DNA of 64,000 bases from Nocardia bovistercoris (GTDB taxonomy: Bacteria > Actinomycetota > Actinomycetes > Mycobacteriales > Mycobacteriaceae): the NCBI RefSeq assembly GCF_015674855.1, contig NZ_JADMLG010000002.1:755280-819279 (forward strand), in the 5' to 3' direction. This document shows, one piece after another, positions 35,755-44,985 of this stretch. Numbering within the stretch: position 1 is the first letter of the stretch; each line of letters starts with the position of its first letter. A model generated the notes under the pieces. That model saw only the letters and a program-made list of their open reading frames with translations, was not told where the DNA came from and searched no databases. The position numbers and the translations under genes were made by a program.

Positions 35755-36180
35755 GTGACGCCGGAGCAAGAGGCAGTGCTGCGTGACATCCAGGCGCAGC
35801 TGCGCGGGCCGGATCTCACGGGGTGGCCGCAGCTCGGCGCGGATGCCGACGGCCACGACCGCAGCCTGGTCGACGGTGTCGCGGCGGCGCTGCGGCGCAT
35901 CGAGGAGCTCGAGGGCCAAGCGGCGGCGCTGCGCGGGCAGGTGGTGGAGTTGCGAACGGAGATCAGCGAATTGGAGGTGACGGCGGCCGATCTGGCCGAG
36001 GAGGTGCGCAGGCTCGAGGAACGCAGGCTGCCGTGGCCGCTGTCGCTGCTGGAGGGGCCGGTGGAATTCCTCGGCACGCAACTGAATCGGCTGGAGGGGC
36101 TGCTGCCGGAACTGCCCGGCGTACCGGGACGCGACAGCGCGGCGCGGGAGAAGCCTTCGACGGTGTGGCCGAAGGGGTGA
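35755..36180 (+). CDS. Coiled-coil protein of unknown function
   Basis: A 141-residue acidic protein. The central part (about 35-95) is a heptad-rich coiled coil (AALRRIEELEGQAAALRGQVVELR), followed by a short hydrophobic patch PLSLLEGPVEFLGTQLNRLEGLLPEL. GTG 35755 is chosen for the GAGGAG six bases before it. I do not recognise the family. It is transcribed alone, between two terminators. Confidence 0.65.
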   Translation: MTPEQEAVLRDIQAQLRGPDLTGWPQLGADADGHDRSLVDGVAAALRRIEELEGQAAALRGQVVELRTEISELEVTAADLAEEVRRLEERRLPWPLSLLEGPVEFLGTQLNRLEGLLPELPGVPGRDSAAREKPSTVWPKG

Positions 36181-36553
36181 TAGAGCCCCGAAGGACGGGA
36201 CCGCCTTTCGCCATGGTAGGCGCGGCGTGCGGCTCGATGACACGTCCGATGCGTTGGCACGCACCGAATTCCGGGATTCATCTTCCTGGATTCATCGGCC
36301 GAGCGGCCTTGACCTTGGCGATGAGCGGGCTCTCTCGGAAACCGGGAGAGCCCGCCCTCCCGCACGAGAGTACCGGCCCGCGAAGGCAATTTCACCGTTT
36401 CCGAAAGACTTTTATAGAGCCCTGAATCAAACTCTTAGTATGTATTTCAGATGACAGTTACTCGAGCGCAAGCTTTATTCCAGAATAACAGCAAGTGACT
36501 CGTATCACACTGTTTGCCAACAGGTTGCTTTCATCTCCGCAACCTTCGTCCTA
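36181..36553. other. Intergenic region between convergent genes
   Basis: No gene seen. It carries the hairpin described at 36325-36355. The right part (36400-36540) is AT-rich without a clear motif. Confidence 0.4.
36325..36355. terminator. Hairpin after the coiled-coil gene
   Basis: GCGGGCTCTC (36325-36334) pairs with GAGAGCCCGC (36346-36355). An inner CGG-CCG extension closes an AAA loop. It may end transcription from the left; the rpmF gene arrives from the right. Confidence 0.65.
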
Positions 36554-36727
36554 TCAGCGCCGATCGGGGTCGTACAGGCCGAGCCGCACAGCCTTCACCA
36601 GCCTGCGCGGCACCCGGTGTGCCACGCCCGCGACCGTCACCGTGACGAGATCCGGCGCCTTCGCCTTCCACTGCGATCGACGGCTGCGGGTATTCGACCG
36701 TGACATCCGCCGCTTCGGCACCGCCAT
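36554..36727 (-). CDS. rpmF: Ribosomal protein bL32, zinc-independent form
   Basis: A 57-residue protein, [20 protein letters not shown] at the start, as in bL32. It has no cysteine, whereas zinc-type bL32 carries a Cys4 ribbon. It starts one base after the stop of rpmE (TGACATG). It completes the mrf-rpmE-rpmF operon expected to be switched on by zinc starvation. Confidence 0.92.
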   Translation of the reverse strand: MAVPKRRMSRSNTRSRRSQWKAKAPDLVTVTVAGVAHRVPRRLVKAVRLGLYDPDRR

Positions 36728-36728
36728 G

Positions 36729-36992
36729 TCAGCCCTCCTCTCGGCGCGGGCGCCTGCCGTATTTACGCTCGAACTTCTCTACCCGGCCCTGGGTGTCGAG
36801 CACGCGATGCGCACCGGTCCAGAACGGGTGCGAGTCGGCGGTCACATCGACGGTGAGCAACGGGTAGGTGCTGCCGTCCGACCATTCGACGGTGCGCGTG
36901 CTCACCGCCGTCGACCTGGTCAGGAACCGCTTTCCGGTGCTCGCGTCCTCGAATACCACCGGGTGGTACTCCGGGTGTATCCCTGCTTTCAC
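36729..36992 (-). CDS. rpmE: Ribosomal protein bL31 type B, zinc-independent form
   Basis: An 87-residue bL31 of type [34 protein letters not shown], and [20 protein letters not shown]. It lacks the cysteines of the zinc-binding form. The GTG start (36992) overlaps the mrf stop by four bases. Type B L31 replaces the zinc form when zinc is scarce, freeing metal. Confidence 0.93.
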   Translation of the reverse strand: MKAGIHPEYHPVVFEDASTGKRFLTRSTAVSTRTVEWSDGSTYPLLTVDVTADSHPFWTGAHRVLDTQGRVEKFERKYGRRPRREEG

Positions 36993-38410
36993 TGCCCTTC
37001 TCCTCTCGTGTGTCGCGGCCGCGCCGCCTCCGTCGGCTCGCCGTCCCCGCAGGGATCGGCGTGCCAGTCGCCGAACGGGTCGTCCCACCGCGCGACCCGT
37101 TCGGGCGCGCGATCGACCAGTCGCAGTTCGTCGTCCTCGACCAGCGCCCAGTGCAGCGCCTCGCGGATCTCCACCGGATCCGCGTCGTAGGCGAGGATCA
37201 CCAGGGAGATGTCGCGATCGCCGAAGCGCTCGTCCCAGCGCAGCGCCGCGAGCGCGCGCCGCTGCGGATCCACCTCGGCGAGTTCGGATTCGTCCATCGC
37301 GGCCAGCCAGCGTCCGGCGCCGCCGACCCGCAGACCGCCGCCCGCGGACTCCAGCCACACCACCTCGTCGGGCTGGGTAGCCAGCCACAACCTGCCGCGC
37401 GCGGTGACCACGCCGTCGAACAGCACGTCGAGCGCCCCGTGCAGGCGCGCCGGATGGAACGGCCGCGCCGCGGCGAATTCGATGAGCGTGACGCCGCATT
37501 CCGGGCCGAGCGGGGGCTGACCGCGCAGCAGTGGTGCGTGCGCGTCGAAGATCCGACCACGGCGCGCGTCGGCGGGGATCCGCGCGAGCAGCGCCTCGAC
37601 CTCGGCCGCGCCGAAGGCCACCACGTCCTCGGACGGACCGCAAGCAACCGCGGCCTCGAACGCGCCCGGAGCCACCGCGTCAACGAACGCGTCCGAAGTC
37701 GCCGCATCCTTCGACTCGCACGTCGCCACCGCGTCATCGATCCAGGCGACCGGCGCCTGCGCGGCCAATCGCGCCAGGACCGCGCCGAGCCGTTCCCGCT
37801 CCAGCGGGTCGGATGTGCCGGTGACGAGGACGGCGTCGGCGAAGTCGACCTGCCCGACCGCGACCTGCGCGACCGTCCTGTCGTCGTCGGCGGTGGCGAG
37901 CCCGCGTTCGGCGAGGGTGTCATCGCCGGTGGCGTCGCCGAGCCAGCGCGCGCCGTCGACGCAGGCCAGCACGGCCTCGATGCGCACGTCACGGCCCGCG
38001 GGTCCGTCGACGCGCCCGATCACGCCGGTGATCACCGTGTCGTGAATGGCCCGGCACACCGCTTCGGCCTCGAAGGCGGGGTCGAGCGGGAGCACGATCC
38101 GGCGCACCGAGTCGCGGGCCGCGAGCGTGACGAGCAGCGGCAGTAGGTCCGCGCGCAGGGTACAGGAGACGCAGCCGTGCGCGAGTTCGAGCATTGTCGC
38201 GGTGCTGCCGGTGTGGGTGCGCACGGTTCTGCGGACCACGCCTTCGGCCAGTTCGGCCAGGTCGTGGTGGACCACGACGGTGCCTTTCGCGGCGAGCGCC
38301 GCGCGCGCGACGCGGTCGGCCTGCGCCCTCGCGACCTCGGAGAAGCCCGTGACCAGCACGACCGGCGTGCGGCGGTCGGGCGGGAGCGGGCCGGGACCGA
38401 GCACAACCAC
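36989..38410 (-). CDS. mrf: CobW/COG0523-related ribosome hibernation recruiter MRF
   Basis: A 473-residue protein with the CobW/COG0523 fold. A CxxC-like metal motif is seen in [16 protein letters not shown], and the C-terminal CobW domain includes [30 protein letters not shown]. The N-terminal P-loop region reads [16 protein letters not shown] and lacks the GKT of a Walker A, so nucleotide binding is doubtful. In mycobacteria the equivalent gene of the zinc-independent ribosomal operon recruits the hibernation factor Mpy. GTG 38410 has AAAGGAG upstream and lies 14 bp from a Zur-type box. Confidence 0.8.
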   Translation of the reverse strand: MVVLGPGPLPPDRRTPVVLVTGFSEVARAQADRVARAALAAKGTVVVHHDLAELAEGVVRRTVRTHTGSTATMLELAHGCVSCTLRADLLPLLVTLAARDSVRRIVLPLDPAFEAEAVCRAIHDTVITGVIGRVDGPAGRDVRIEAVLACVDGARWLGDATGDDTLAERGLATADDDRTVAQVAVGQVDFADAVLVTGTSDPLERERLGAVLARLAAQAPVAWIDDAVATCESKDAATSDAFVDAVAPGAFEAAVACGPSEDVVAFGAAEVEALLARIPADARRGRIFDAHAPLLRGQPPLGPECGVTLIEFAAARPFHPARLHGALDVLFDGVVTARGRLWLATQPDEVVWLESAGGGLRVGGAGRWLAAMDESELAEVDPQRRALAALRWDERFGDRDISLVILAYDADPVEIREALHWALVEDDELRLVDRAPERVARWDDPFGDWHADPCGDGEPTEAARPRHTRGEGQ

Positions 38411-38423
38411 CGGAACTCCTTTC

Positions 38424-38492
38424 GATAATGATTTTCATTTGCTGCCAGCTGAGGGTACAGTCTCGAACCTGCGTTGTCGAAAATGATTGTCA
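38424..38492. promoter_or_regulatory. Divergent Zur-regulated promoter with two Zur-type boxes
   Basis: Box 1 at 38424-38438 (GATAATGATTTTCA) and box 2 at 38479-38492 (GAAAATGATTGTCA) both match the AAAATGATTTTCA-like core of actinobacterial Zur sites. One serves mrf-rpmE-rpmF, the other rpmB-rpmG-rpsN-rpsR. With zinc, Zur would silence both operons. Confidence 0.8.
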
Positions 38493-38509
38493 ACTACCGA
38501 AGGAGTCGC

Positions 38510-38746
38510 ATGTCGGCGCACTGCCAGGTCACCGGGCGCAGGCCCGGCTTCGGCAAGTCCGTCTCGCATTCACACAAGCGGACCAACCGCCGCTGGAACC
38601 CCAACATCCAGCGCAAGACCTACTACCTGCCGAGCGAGGACCGGCGCATCACGCTTCGGGTCTCCGCCAAGGGCATCAAGACCATCGACCGGGACGGGAT
38701 CGAGGCCGTCGTGGCCCGCATCCGCGCTCGCGGCGACAAGATCTAG
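38510..38746 (+). CDS. rpmB: Ribosomal protein bL28, zinc-independent form
   Basis: A 78-residue bL28: [40 protein letters not shown], then [16 protein letters not shown]. Only one cysteine is left, so the zinc site is absent. AAGGAG lies five bases before ATG 38510; the frame upstream to 38474 runs through the Zur box and is not coding. First gene of the rightward operon. Confidence 0.95.
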   Translation: MSAHCQVTGRRPGFGKSVSHSHKRTNRRWNPNIQRKTYYLPSEDRRITLRVSAKGIKTIDRDGIEAVVARIRARGDKI

Positions 38747-38755
38747 GAGGCCACC

Positions 38756-38926
38756 GTGGCGTCGAAATCGACCGAGATCAGGCCCATCGTCAAGCTGGAG
38801 TCCACCGCGGGCACCGGGTACACCTACGTGACCCGCAAGAATCGCCGCAACGACCCGGACCGGATGGTGCTGCGCAAATACGATCCGATCGTGCGCAGGC
38901 ACGTCGACTTCAGGGAGACCCGCTGA
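38756..38926 (+). CDS. rpmG: Ribosomal protein bL33, zinc-independent form
   Basis: A 56-residue bL33 starting at GTG after [26 protein letters not shown], then [21 protein letters not shown]. It has no cysteine. Its stop shares bases with the rpsN start (TGATG). Confidence 0.94.
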   Translation: MASKSTEIRPIVKLESTAGTGYTYVTRKNRRNDPDRMVLRKYDPIVRRHVDFRETR

Positions 38927-39231
38927 TGGCGAAGAAGTCGAAGATCACACGCAACGAGCAGCGGGCGCGGGTCGTCGCGCGCTACGCCGAACGACGTGCC
39001 GAACTGAAGGAGATCATCCGCGATCCGAGCACCACGGCGGCCGACCGGGAGGCGGCGCAGCGCGCCCTGCGCCGACAGCCGCGCGACGCAAGTCCGGTAC
39101 GATTGCGCAACCGGGACGCCGCGGACGGACGTCCGCGCGGCCACCTCCGAAAGTTCGGACTGTCCCGTGTGCGTGTGCGCGAGATGGCCCACCGTGGCGA
39201 GTTGCCCGGTGTGCGCAAGTCGAGCTGGTAA
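38926..39231 (+). CDS. rpsN: Ribosomal protein uS14, zinc-independent form
   Basis: A 101-residue uS14 of the long, zinc-free type: [20 protein letters not shown] and the conserved C-terminal [20 protein letters not shown] followed by [21 protein letters not shown]. No CxxC ribbon. It overlaps rpmG by one base. Confidence 0.95.
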   Translation: MAKKSKITRNEQRARVVARYAERRAELKEIIRDPSTTAADREAAQRALRRQPRDASPVRLRNRDAADGRPRGHLRKFGLSRVRVREMAHRGELPGVRKSSW

Positions 39232-39263
39232 GACCTACCGATCCCGCAGAAGGAATTGCTGAT

Positions 39264-39518
39264 ATGGCAGTCAAGCGAGCACCGTCGAAGAAGGTCCGCG
39301 CCGAACAGGCCCGTCGCCCGAAGAAGAACCCGTTGATCGCCGCGGGAATCGAGACGGTCGACTACAAGGACGTGAATCTGCTGCGCACCTTCATCTCCGA
39401 TCGCGGCAAGATCCGCAGCCGACGTGTGACGGGGCTCACACCGCAGCAGCAGCGCCAGGTCGCCGTCGCCGTGAAGAACGCCCGCGAGATGGCCCTGCTG
39501 CCCTTTACCAGCCGGTAA
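39264..39518 (+). CDS. rpsR: Ribosomal protein bS18, zinc-independent form
   Basis: An 84-residue bS18: [20 protein letters not shown] then [33 protein letters not shown]. No cysteine. GAAGGAA precedes ATG 39264. Last gene of the zinc-starvation operon; a strong terminator follows. Confidence 0.95.
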   Translation: MAVKRAPSKKVRAEQARRPKKNPLIAAGIETVDYKDVNLLRTFISDRGKIRSRRVTGLTPQQQRQVAVAVKNAREMALLPFTSR

Positions 39519-39547
39519 CCGGAGCGCGCGCAACCGACGAATTCACT

Positions 39548-39588
39548 ACGGCGGGAGCACGGGTGTTCGACACCCGCGCTCCCGCCGT
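39548..39588 (+). terminator. Terminator after rpsR
   Basis: A stem of 18 pairs with one A-C mismatch: ACGGCGGGAGC at 39548-39558 pairs with 39578-39588, and the inner CGGGTGT (39560-39566) pairs with ACACCCG (39570-39576) around a TCG loop. Confidence 0.85.
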
Positions 39589-39952
39589 TGTCATGTCCGG
39601 CCATCCCGATAGCTGCGAGAACCCCTACCCGGCGGTAGCAATCCTGTGGCGAACTCAGATGAGTCTCTGACACTCGCGGAATCAGACGAAGAAATAGCGC
39701 ATCCAGTCGTGATAATCACGCCACATCGAGCGCGGACATTTCGAGCCGTACGGCCGTTTTGCTATCGCGTAGCAACCGTTTGCTACCAGCGCTGAAGTGC
39801 AGCAATGTCAATAGCGCATCAAAAAACGTGACCTTCGTCACACTTGACCGTTATACAGGCTTTATAGCCATGTGATCTGATTCAGGAAATGAATTGCAGT
39901 GATACATTGATTCATACATAATTCGCACATAGCACCTCTCGGGGGTGAAAAT
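39589..39952. other. Promoter region of the KAS III-AvrD operon
   Basis: No gene seen. AT-richer than its surroundings. It contains the CRP-like site at 39827-39842 and repeated TACAT motifs around 39902-39920 close to the start, which may be recognised by the TetR regulator of the cluster. Confidence 0.45.
39827..39842. promoter_or_regulatory. CRP/GlxR-type binding site before the KAS III-AvrD operon
   Basis: CGTGA-CCTTCG-TCACA fits the consensus TGTGA-N6-TCACA with one change. It is 111 bp before the KAS III start and suggests control by a cAMP-receptor-type regulator. Confidence 0.6.
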
Positions 39953-40945
39953 ATGACGGCGACATCCGCCGGAATTTTGACGATCGGCACCTACCGGCCC
40001 GATCGAATAGTTTCCAATTCCGAACTCATTCCCGAACTGGGAGTGGACGAAGAGTGGATATTAACGCGAACCGGAATTTCCGAAAGACGGTTCGCGAACC
40101 CCGATGAAACAGTTATTTCCATGGCGGTGGAATCGGCCCGCGCCGCATTGGTCGCCGCCGATATCCCGCCCGATCAGGTCGACGTCGTCATCCTCGCCAC
40201 CTCGACCTACACCGACCAGACTCCCGCAGCCGCCCCCGCCGTCGCCGCCCAGCTCGGCTGCGACCACCCCGCGGCCTTCGACCTCACCGCCGGATGCTCG
40301 GGATACGCACACGGCATCGGGCAGGCCGCCGCGCTGATCAACGCGGGACAGGCCGACAACGTACTGGTCATCGGTTCGGAGAAGCTCAGCCCCTACCTCG
40401 ATCGCACCGAACGCGGCGTCGCGCCGATCTTCGGCGACGGCGCGGGCGCGGCACTGGTCACCCGCACCGAGACCGGCCACATCCGCAAGACCGTATGGGG
40501 CAGTGACGGTTCGCGTTCCCGGCTCATCCGCCAGGAGCCGCACTGGGAGGATCTGCTCGCTCCGCCCGGCGCGGGTCTCCCGAACCTGAGGATGGAAGGC
40601 ACCGAGGTGTTCCGCTGGGCCACAACGACGGTGCCGAGGATCGTGACGGAGATCGCCGCGGCCGCGGATATTCCGCTGTCCGACGTCGAGGTCTTCATAC
40701 CGCACCAAGCCAATTTGCGAATTATCGACGGAGTCGCTCGGAAATTGGGCTGGAACAACGAATCCGTGGTCGTCGCCGATGATATCCGGCATACCGGCAA
40801 CACATCGGCCGCAGCGCTCCCTCTGGCCATCGACGATCTGGTGAAATCGGGTCGCGCGAAACCGGGGCAACTCGCCTTGCAGGTTTCCTTCGGCGCCGGA
40901 CTCTCCTACGCGGGTCAGGTTTTCGACCTGCCCAAGGTCGCTTGA
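39953..40945 (+). CDS. Beta-ketoacyl-ACP synthase III-like enzyme
   Basis: A 330-residue KAS III (FabH-like) protein. The triad is complete: Cys115 in LTAGCSGYAHG, His251 in FIPHQANLRI and Asn283 in HTGNTSAA. The N-terminal half has the usual WILTRTGISERRFA. The context is a small secondary-metabolite-like cluster, not fatty-acid genes. It probably condenses or transfers an acyl group onto a small precursor. The AvrD-family gene follows after 34 bp. Confidence 0.9.
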   Translation: MTATSAGILTIGTYRPDRIVSNSELIPELGVDEEWILTRTGISERRFANPDETVISMAVESARAALVAADIPPDQVDVVILATSTYTDQTPAAAPAVAAQLGCDHPAAFDLTAGCSGYAHGIGQAAALINAGQADNVLVIGSEKLSPYLDRTERGVAPIFGDGAGAALVTRTETGHIRKTVWGSDGSRSRLIRQEPHWEDLLAPPGAGLPNLRMEGTEVFRWATTTVPRIVTEIAAAADIPLSDVEVFIPHQANLRIIDGVARKLGWNNESVVVADDIRHTGNTSAAALPLAIDDLVKSGRAKPGQLALQVSFGAGLSYAGQVFDLPKVA

Positions 40946-40979
40946 TCGGTTACATTCCGTTTCTCGAAAGTTGCACGCG

Positions 40980-41969
40980 ATGGCCACTGTGTTCTCCAGT
41001 TACGACGAACCTCTCGGACCGCGGTCCGATCGATATTTCGGCGATGGGTACAAGAAAGTCAGTCCGGACCTGACGACCCTGCGTATCGCCCGCTCCACCG
41101 GTCCCGGCGCCGAGCACCGGGGAGTCGCTCGGCTCAGTTATCCCGCGGCGTGGTCTCGCAAGCAGCACGGCGAGCTCGTGCCGCATGTGAGCAGCGTCGA
41201 TACCATCATGCTCGCGGCCGCCCTCTGCGACGCGGCGATAACCCACACCCGCGACCTGAATTCCGAAGAAGCGGGCCGAATGTGGGTGCGGCACGCGTCG
41301 GTCCGCTCCGGGGCGAGTCCGCATATCGACCTCGACAATATTCCGGTCACCGCGGCGGTCACCGCGACCGCCGAATCCGAGGACGACGAATCCGAGACCA
41401 CGTTCGCTTTCCGGGTCGGCAACCTATCCGGCTCGATGACGATCGTGCACCCGATCGGCATCGGACCGCTGACCGTTCCCGGATACGACCGGATAGAAAC
41501 ACTCCACGAAATTCATGGGCCCCGACCGCATTACTACCTCGACGGGGTGAAGGACCACACGCTGAGTGCCACCCATATCGTCGTCGACGATCAGGCGACC
41601 CGGATCACCGGCCGTCATCGGGTCAATGCCGGGGTGGAGGGCGGTTACAGCGGCGCGGAATCCGCGCACTGGAATTCGGTATCGCCGATCGACCTCATCG
41701 TCGGCGCCGCGCAGCTCTCGCAGATCCTGTTGTATCGGATGGACGGCCTGAACCGCGCGAAGAGCAATACGCTGTGGATGCGCAAACTCGAATTCGTCAC
41801 GGACGGACCGCATCGCCTCGCGGACGACGAATTCGACGGCACCGTAGAAATTCGACGGGCCCCGGTGATCGACCGCGGCGGTCAACGCTGGCGCAGCGCG
41901 GATCTGCTCATCAAGGAATTCCGAGGTCTGACCGGTTCCTGCCTGCTGGCCCACCAGATTCCGGACTAG
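40980..41969 (+). CDS. AvrD-family protein
   Basis: A 329-residue protein that resembles AvrD of Pseudomonas syringae and its actinobacterial relatives: SSYDEPLGPRSDRYFGDGYK at the start, LSYPAAWSRKQHGELVPHVS, then SVDTIMLAAALCDAAITHT, and MWVRHASVRSG. AvrD makes syringolides, acyl glycoside elicitors built from a beta-ketoacyl chain and a sugar. Pairing with a KAS III enzyme fits such chemistry, giving a butenolide or furanone-like product by inference. ATG 40980 is preferred over a TTG three codons earlier. Its last 59 bp overlap the convergent TetR gene. Confidence 0.75.
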   Translation: MATVFSSYDEPLGPRSDRYFGDGYKKVSPDLTTLRIARSTGPGAEHRGVARLSYPAAWSRKQHGELVPHVSSVDTIMLAAALCDAAITHTRDLNSEEAGRMWVRHASVRSGASPHIDLDNIPVTAAVTATAESEDDESETTFAFRVGNLSGSMTIVHPIGIGPLTVPGYDRIETLHEIHGPRPHYYLDGVKDHTLSATHIVVDDQATRITGRHRVNAGVEGGYSGAESAHWNSVSPIDLIVGAAQLSQILLYRMDGLNRAKSNTLWMRKLEFVTDGPHRLADDEFDGTVEIRRAPVIDRGGQRWRSADLLIKEFRGLTGSCLLAHQIPD

Positions 41970-42546
41970 TGTCATCCGAATCCTCGAAATCGCAGCTACC
42001 CAGCGCGCAGTCCGCCAACGCGGCCAGCGCCGGGTCGTCGGCGACGTGGCCCGGTGCGTTCATCGCGAGCAACGCGTTGAGCAGCATGCCCCGTGCGATG
42101 AACTCGCGGGCCCGCTCCGGCTCACAGCCGGTGCGCTCGACCAGCAACGCGTACAGCGACGCGACGAATCGCCTTGCGGCGGCGGCGATCTGATGGTGCC
42201 CAGCGGCGGCGCTGAAGCCTTGCAGCAGTACAACGAGCACCTCACGGTCCCCGACCATCGTGTCGTAGACGGCGCTCAGGCGCGACCACACGCGCGGCGA
42301 CGCGCTCTGTCCCGGATCGGCGAGCACTTCGTCGAACGCGTTCAACAGCGTGCGCGCCGCCCTGTCGAAAACCTCCTGGAAGAGATCGGCTTTGCTGCCG
42401 AACATCCTGACCACATACGGCTGGGATACCCCGGCCTCCAATGCGACCAGGTCGGTACTGGTGCCCGCATAGCCGCCCCGCGAAAACGCCCGCGCCGCTG
42501 CCACGAGAATCATCTCGCGGCGCTGCACTGCGCTCAGTCTGACCAT
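41911..42546 (-). CDS. TetR-family transcriptional regulator
   Basis: A 211-residue TetR protein. The helix-turn-helix is in GYAGTSTDLVALEAGVSQPYV followed by VRMFGSKADLFQEVFDRA. The C-terminal ligand domain has no recognisable specificity; the last 25 residues are polar and encoded in the overlap with avrD. It lies between the synthase pair and the divergent P-loop gene, so it probably controls the cluster in response to its product. Confidence 0.88.
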   Translation of the reverse strand: MVRLSAVQRREMILVAAARAFSRGGYAGTSTDLVALEAGVSQPYVVRMFGSKADLFQEVFDRAARTLLNAFDEVLADPGQSASPRVWSRLSAVYDTMVGDREVLVVLLQGFSAAAGHHQIAAAARRFVASLYALLVERTGCEPERAREFIARGMLLNALLAMNAPGHVADDPALAALADCALGSCDFEDSDDTSPESGGPAGRNRSDLGIP

Positions 42547-42667
42547 ATTGACAAGTTATCACCCGATTACTAGGTTCACCATCAGTGTACGGCTGGTAGC
42601 GAAGCATGTATTCAGTTGGCTCCAAGCCGGATCGGTGCGAAGGCGCACCCTCGACGCAAGGATCCCG

Positions 42668-43291
42668 ATGAAGGACACACCAACGCTACGACTGGCGGTC
42701 ACCGGTGCACCGCGAACCGGGAAAACCGCCGTGTGCACGGCGCTGTCGCTCGTCACCGGAATGGATTACGCCACCATCTCCGATCACCTGGCCGCACCGA
42801 CCGGTGAACGCCGACTCGCCTACACCGTCGAAGCGCCCGTCCGCGCGTTCGAACACCGCATGGACACCGAGGCCAGGCTCAGCGCGTTCATATCCGACGG
42901 GTCCGTTCTGCACGAATGGGCGGCCGCGGAGGCATTGCGCCGTACACGCAGGATGTCGCACTGGATCCGCAATCCGCGCGACCTGCCGTACCGCACATTC
43001 GAGAAACGTTTTCTCGGCGCACTGGGGGAAATCGTCCACCGTCGCGCCCGCACCACCTATCACGGATTCGTCCATCTCCGTTTGGATCCGGCCTCGGTCG
43101 ACGACGATGTCGACACCTTCCGCACCACCACCGATCAGGTGATACGCGAGGCAATCCACGCCACGTCGGTTCCGTACGTGGTCACCGCGGGCACCGTCGA
43201 GGAAATAGTCACCGGTGTCGCCGGAATGTTCCAGCTGCCCCTGCTGATGCCGGTCGACGACGCGGTCAACGCAGCGCTGCATGCCGCGTAG
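42668..43291 (+). CDS. P-loop (NadR/AAA_28-like) protein, first copy
   Basis: A 207-residue P-loop protein with Walker A GAPRTGKT (13-20) and the conserved FISDGSVLHEWAAAE. The C-terminal part ends with LLMPVDDAVNAAL. It resembles AAA_28/NadR-type kinases of small molecules. It is clearly a paralogue of the gene at 44986, sharing the SDGSV-HEW and MP-D-A motifs. The start at ATG 42668 was chosen because the longer frame crosses the promoter region. It probably forms an operon with the exporter 39 bp downstream. Confidence 0.7.
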   Translation: MKDTPTLRLAVTGAPRTGKTAVCTALSLVTGMDYATISDHLAAPTGERRLAYTVEAPVRAFEHRMDTEARLSAFISDGSVLHEWAAAEALRRTRRMSHWIRNPRDLPYRTFEKRFLGALGEIVHRRARTTYHGFVHLRLDPASVDDDVDTFRTTTDQVIREAIHATSVPYVVTAGTVEEIVTGVAGMFQLPLLMPVDDAVNAALHAA

Positions 43292-43330
43292 CAAATCTGC
43301 CACAGCGAAATCCGAAGGACCCCATCCCCT

Positions 43331-44944
43331 ATGGCAACCCACCGCTATCACACTCCACCGCAGCGATCCGAGAATCCGATATGGACGCTCGTGGTCGTGG
43401 CGCTCGCCACATTCATGCTCATGCTCGACCTGACGGTCGTCAATGTCGCGCTGCCCGACATCAGGTCGGCATTCGATTCCAGTTTCTCCTCGCTGCAATG
43501 GATTCTGGACGCCTACGCGCTCGGCCTCGCCGCGGTGCTGCTGGCCGCCGGATCGCTGGCCGACCGCATCGGCCGCAAGAAGGTCTTCGACGTCGGCCTC
43601 GTGGTCTTCGTCCTGTCCTCGCTGGCCTGCGGACTCGCGCAGAACGACCTCACGCTCATCCTGGCGCGATTCGTGCAGGGCTTGGGCGGCGCGATCCTGT
43701 TCGCGGTCGGCCCCGCGCTGCTCGGCCACGAGTTCCGCGGCAAGGAACGCGGCATGGCCTTCGGCGTCTTCGGCGGCGTCGCGGGCCTCGCGATCGCGTT
43801 CGGCCCGCTGATCGGCGGCGGCCTCACCCAGAGCCTCGGCTGGCGGTGGATCTTCCTCGTCAACGTGCCGGTTACCGTCGTCGCGCTGATCGTCGGCTAC
43901 CTGAAGATGCGCGAATCCCGCAGCGACACCCCGCCGCCGCTGGACTGGCCGGGCATGGCCACCTTCTCCGCGGGCCTGTTCCTGCTCGTGCTCGGTTTCA
44001 TGCGCGGACAGCAGGACGGCTGGGGCAGCGCACGGATCATCGGCTGCTTCGCCCTCGCGCTTATCCTGCTCGCGGTGTTCGCGGCACTGCAGGTCACCAG
44101 GCCCGGCCGCGCCATGTTCGACCTGACCCTGTTCCGCAGCCGCACCTTCAACGGCCTCTCGGTGGTCACGGCGCTGTGCGCGCTCTCGGTGATGCCAGGC
44201 ATCTTCCTGCTGATCTCCTACGTGCAGAACCTGCTCGGCTACTCCGCCTTCGCCAGCGGCCTGCGGTTCCTGCCGCTGACGCTGCTGCTGTTCGTGGCCG
44301 CCGCCGTCGCGGGCAGTCTGGTCGTCAAGCTGCCGCCCGCCGGGCTGGTCGGCGCGTCGCAGCTGCTGATCGCCGCGGGCCTGGCCGCGATCCTGCTGGT
44401 CGACGTCGGATCGAGTTGGACGGCACTGATCCCTGGCATGGTCATCATCGGGCTCGGCATGGGCATCTTCAACCCGCCGCGCGCCGCCTTCTCCATCGCG
44501 GTGACCACACCCGAGAAGGCCGGTATGGCCTCCGGCATCAACGAGACCTTCCAGCAGGCGGGCCTCGCCATCGGCATCGCCGCAGTCGGCGCCTTCTTCC
44601 AGAACCGCGTCGGCGGCTCTTTCGCCGAATCCGAGGCCGCGCGCACGGTTTTCGGCGACAAGGCGGGCGAAGCGGGTGACGCGGTGGCCGCGGGCGGGCC
44701 GTCGGTGGTGCTCACCGGGGTTCCCGACGCCGCGGCGGGCGCCGTGCGCGAGGCCGCGGAGAGCGCGTTCGTCAGCGGCCTGCACAACGCCATGCTGCTC
44801 GCGGCGGTGATCGCCGCGATCTCCGGCGTGGTCGCCCTGCTGACGCTGCGCCGCGACGACCTCGACCCGGCCGCGCTGGAGAACCCGGGCGTGCCGACCG
44901 AAGCGGTCGAACTCGAAGACGAACGGACCGGGGCGTACCGGTAG
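43331..44944 (+). CDS. DHA2-family MFS exporter
   Basis: A 537-residue, 14-helix major facilitator protein. The DHA2 features are LDLTVVNVALPDI in helix 1, DAYALGLAAVLLAAGSLADR, the motif A GSLADRIGRKKVF, and motif C GVAGLAIAFGPLIGGGL. Such pumps export drugs or the cell's own small molecules. It stands between the two P-loop genes, and is the obvious exporter of the cluster's product. Confidence 0.9.
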   Translation: MATHRYHTPPQRSENPIWTLVVVALATFMLMLDLTVVNVALPDIRSAFDSSFSSLQWILDAYALGLAAVLLAAGSLADRIGRKKVFDVGLVVFVLSSLACGLAQNDLTLILARFVQGLGGAILFAVGPALLGHEFRGKERGMAFGVFGGVAGLAIAFGPLIGGGLTQSLGWRWIFLVNVPVTVVALIVGYLKMRESRSDTPPPLDWPGMATFSAGLFLLVLGFMRGQQDGWGSARIIGCFALALILLAVFAALQVTRPGRAMFDLTLFRSRTFNGLSVVTALCALSVMPGIFLLISYVQNLLGYSAFASGLRFLPLTLLLFVAAAVAGSLVVKLPPAGLVGASQLLIAAGLAAILLVDVGSSWTALIPGMVIIGLGMGIFNPPRAAFSIAVTTPEKAGMASGINETFQQAGLAIGIAAVGAFFQNRVGGSFAESEAARTVFGDKAGEAGDAVAAGGPSVVLTGVPDAAAGAVREAAESAFVSGLHNAMLLAAVIAAISGVVALLTLRRDDLDPAALENPGVPTEAVELEDERTGAYR

Positions 44945-44985
44945 CGGACGCGTCCAACGAAATCCCATCGGCGGAGGGCGGATAC

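Noticed and set aside
42686..44968. 760-codon minus-strand open frame
   Set aside because: Antisense of the P-loop and MFS genes; extreme Asp/Gln/Arg composition typical of shadows in high-GC DNA.
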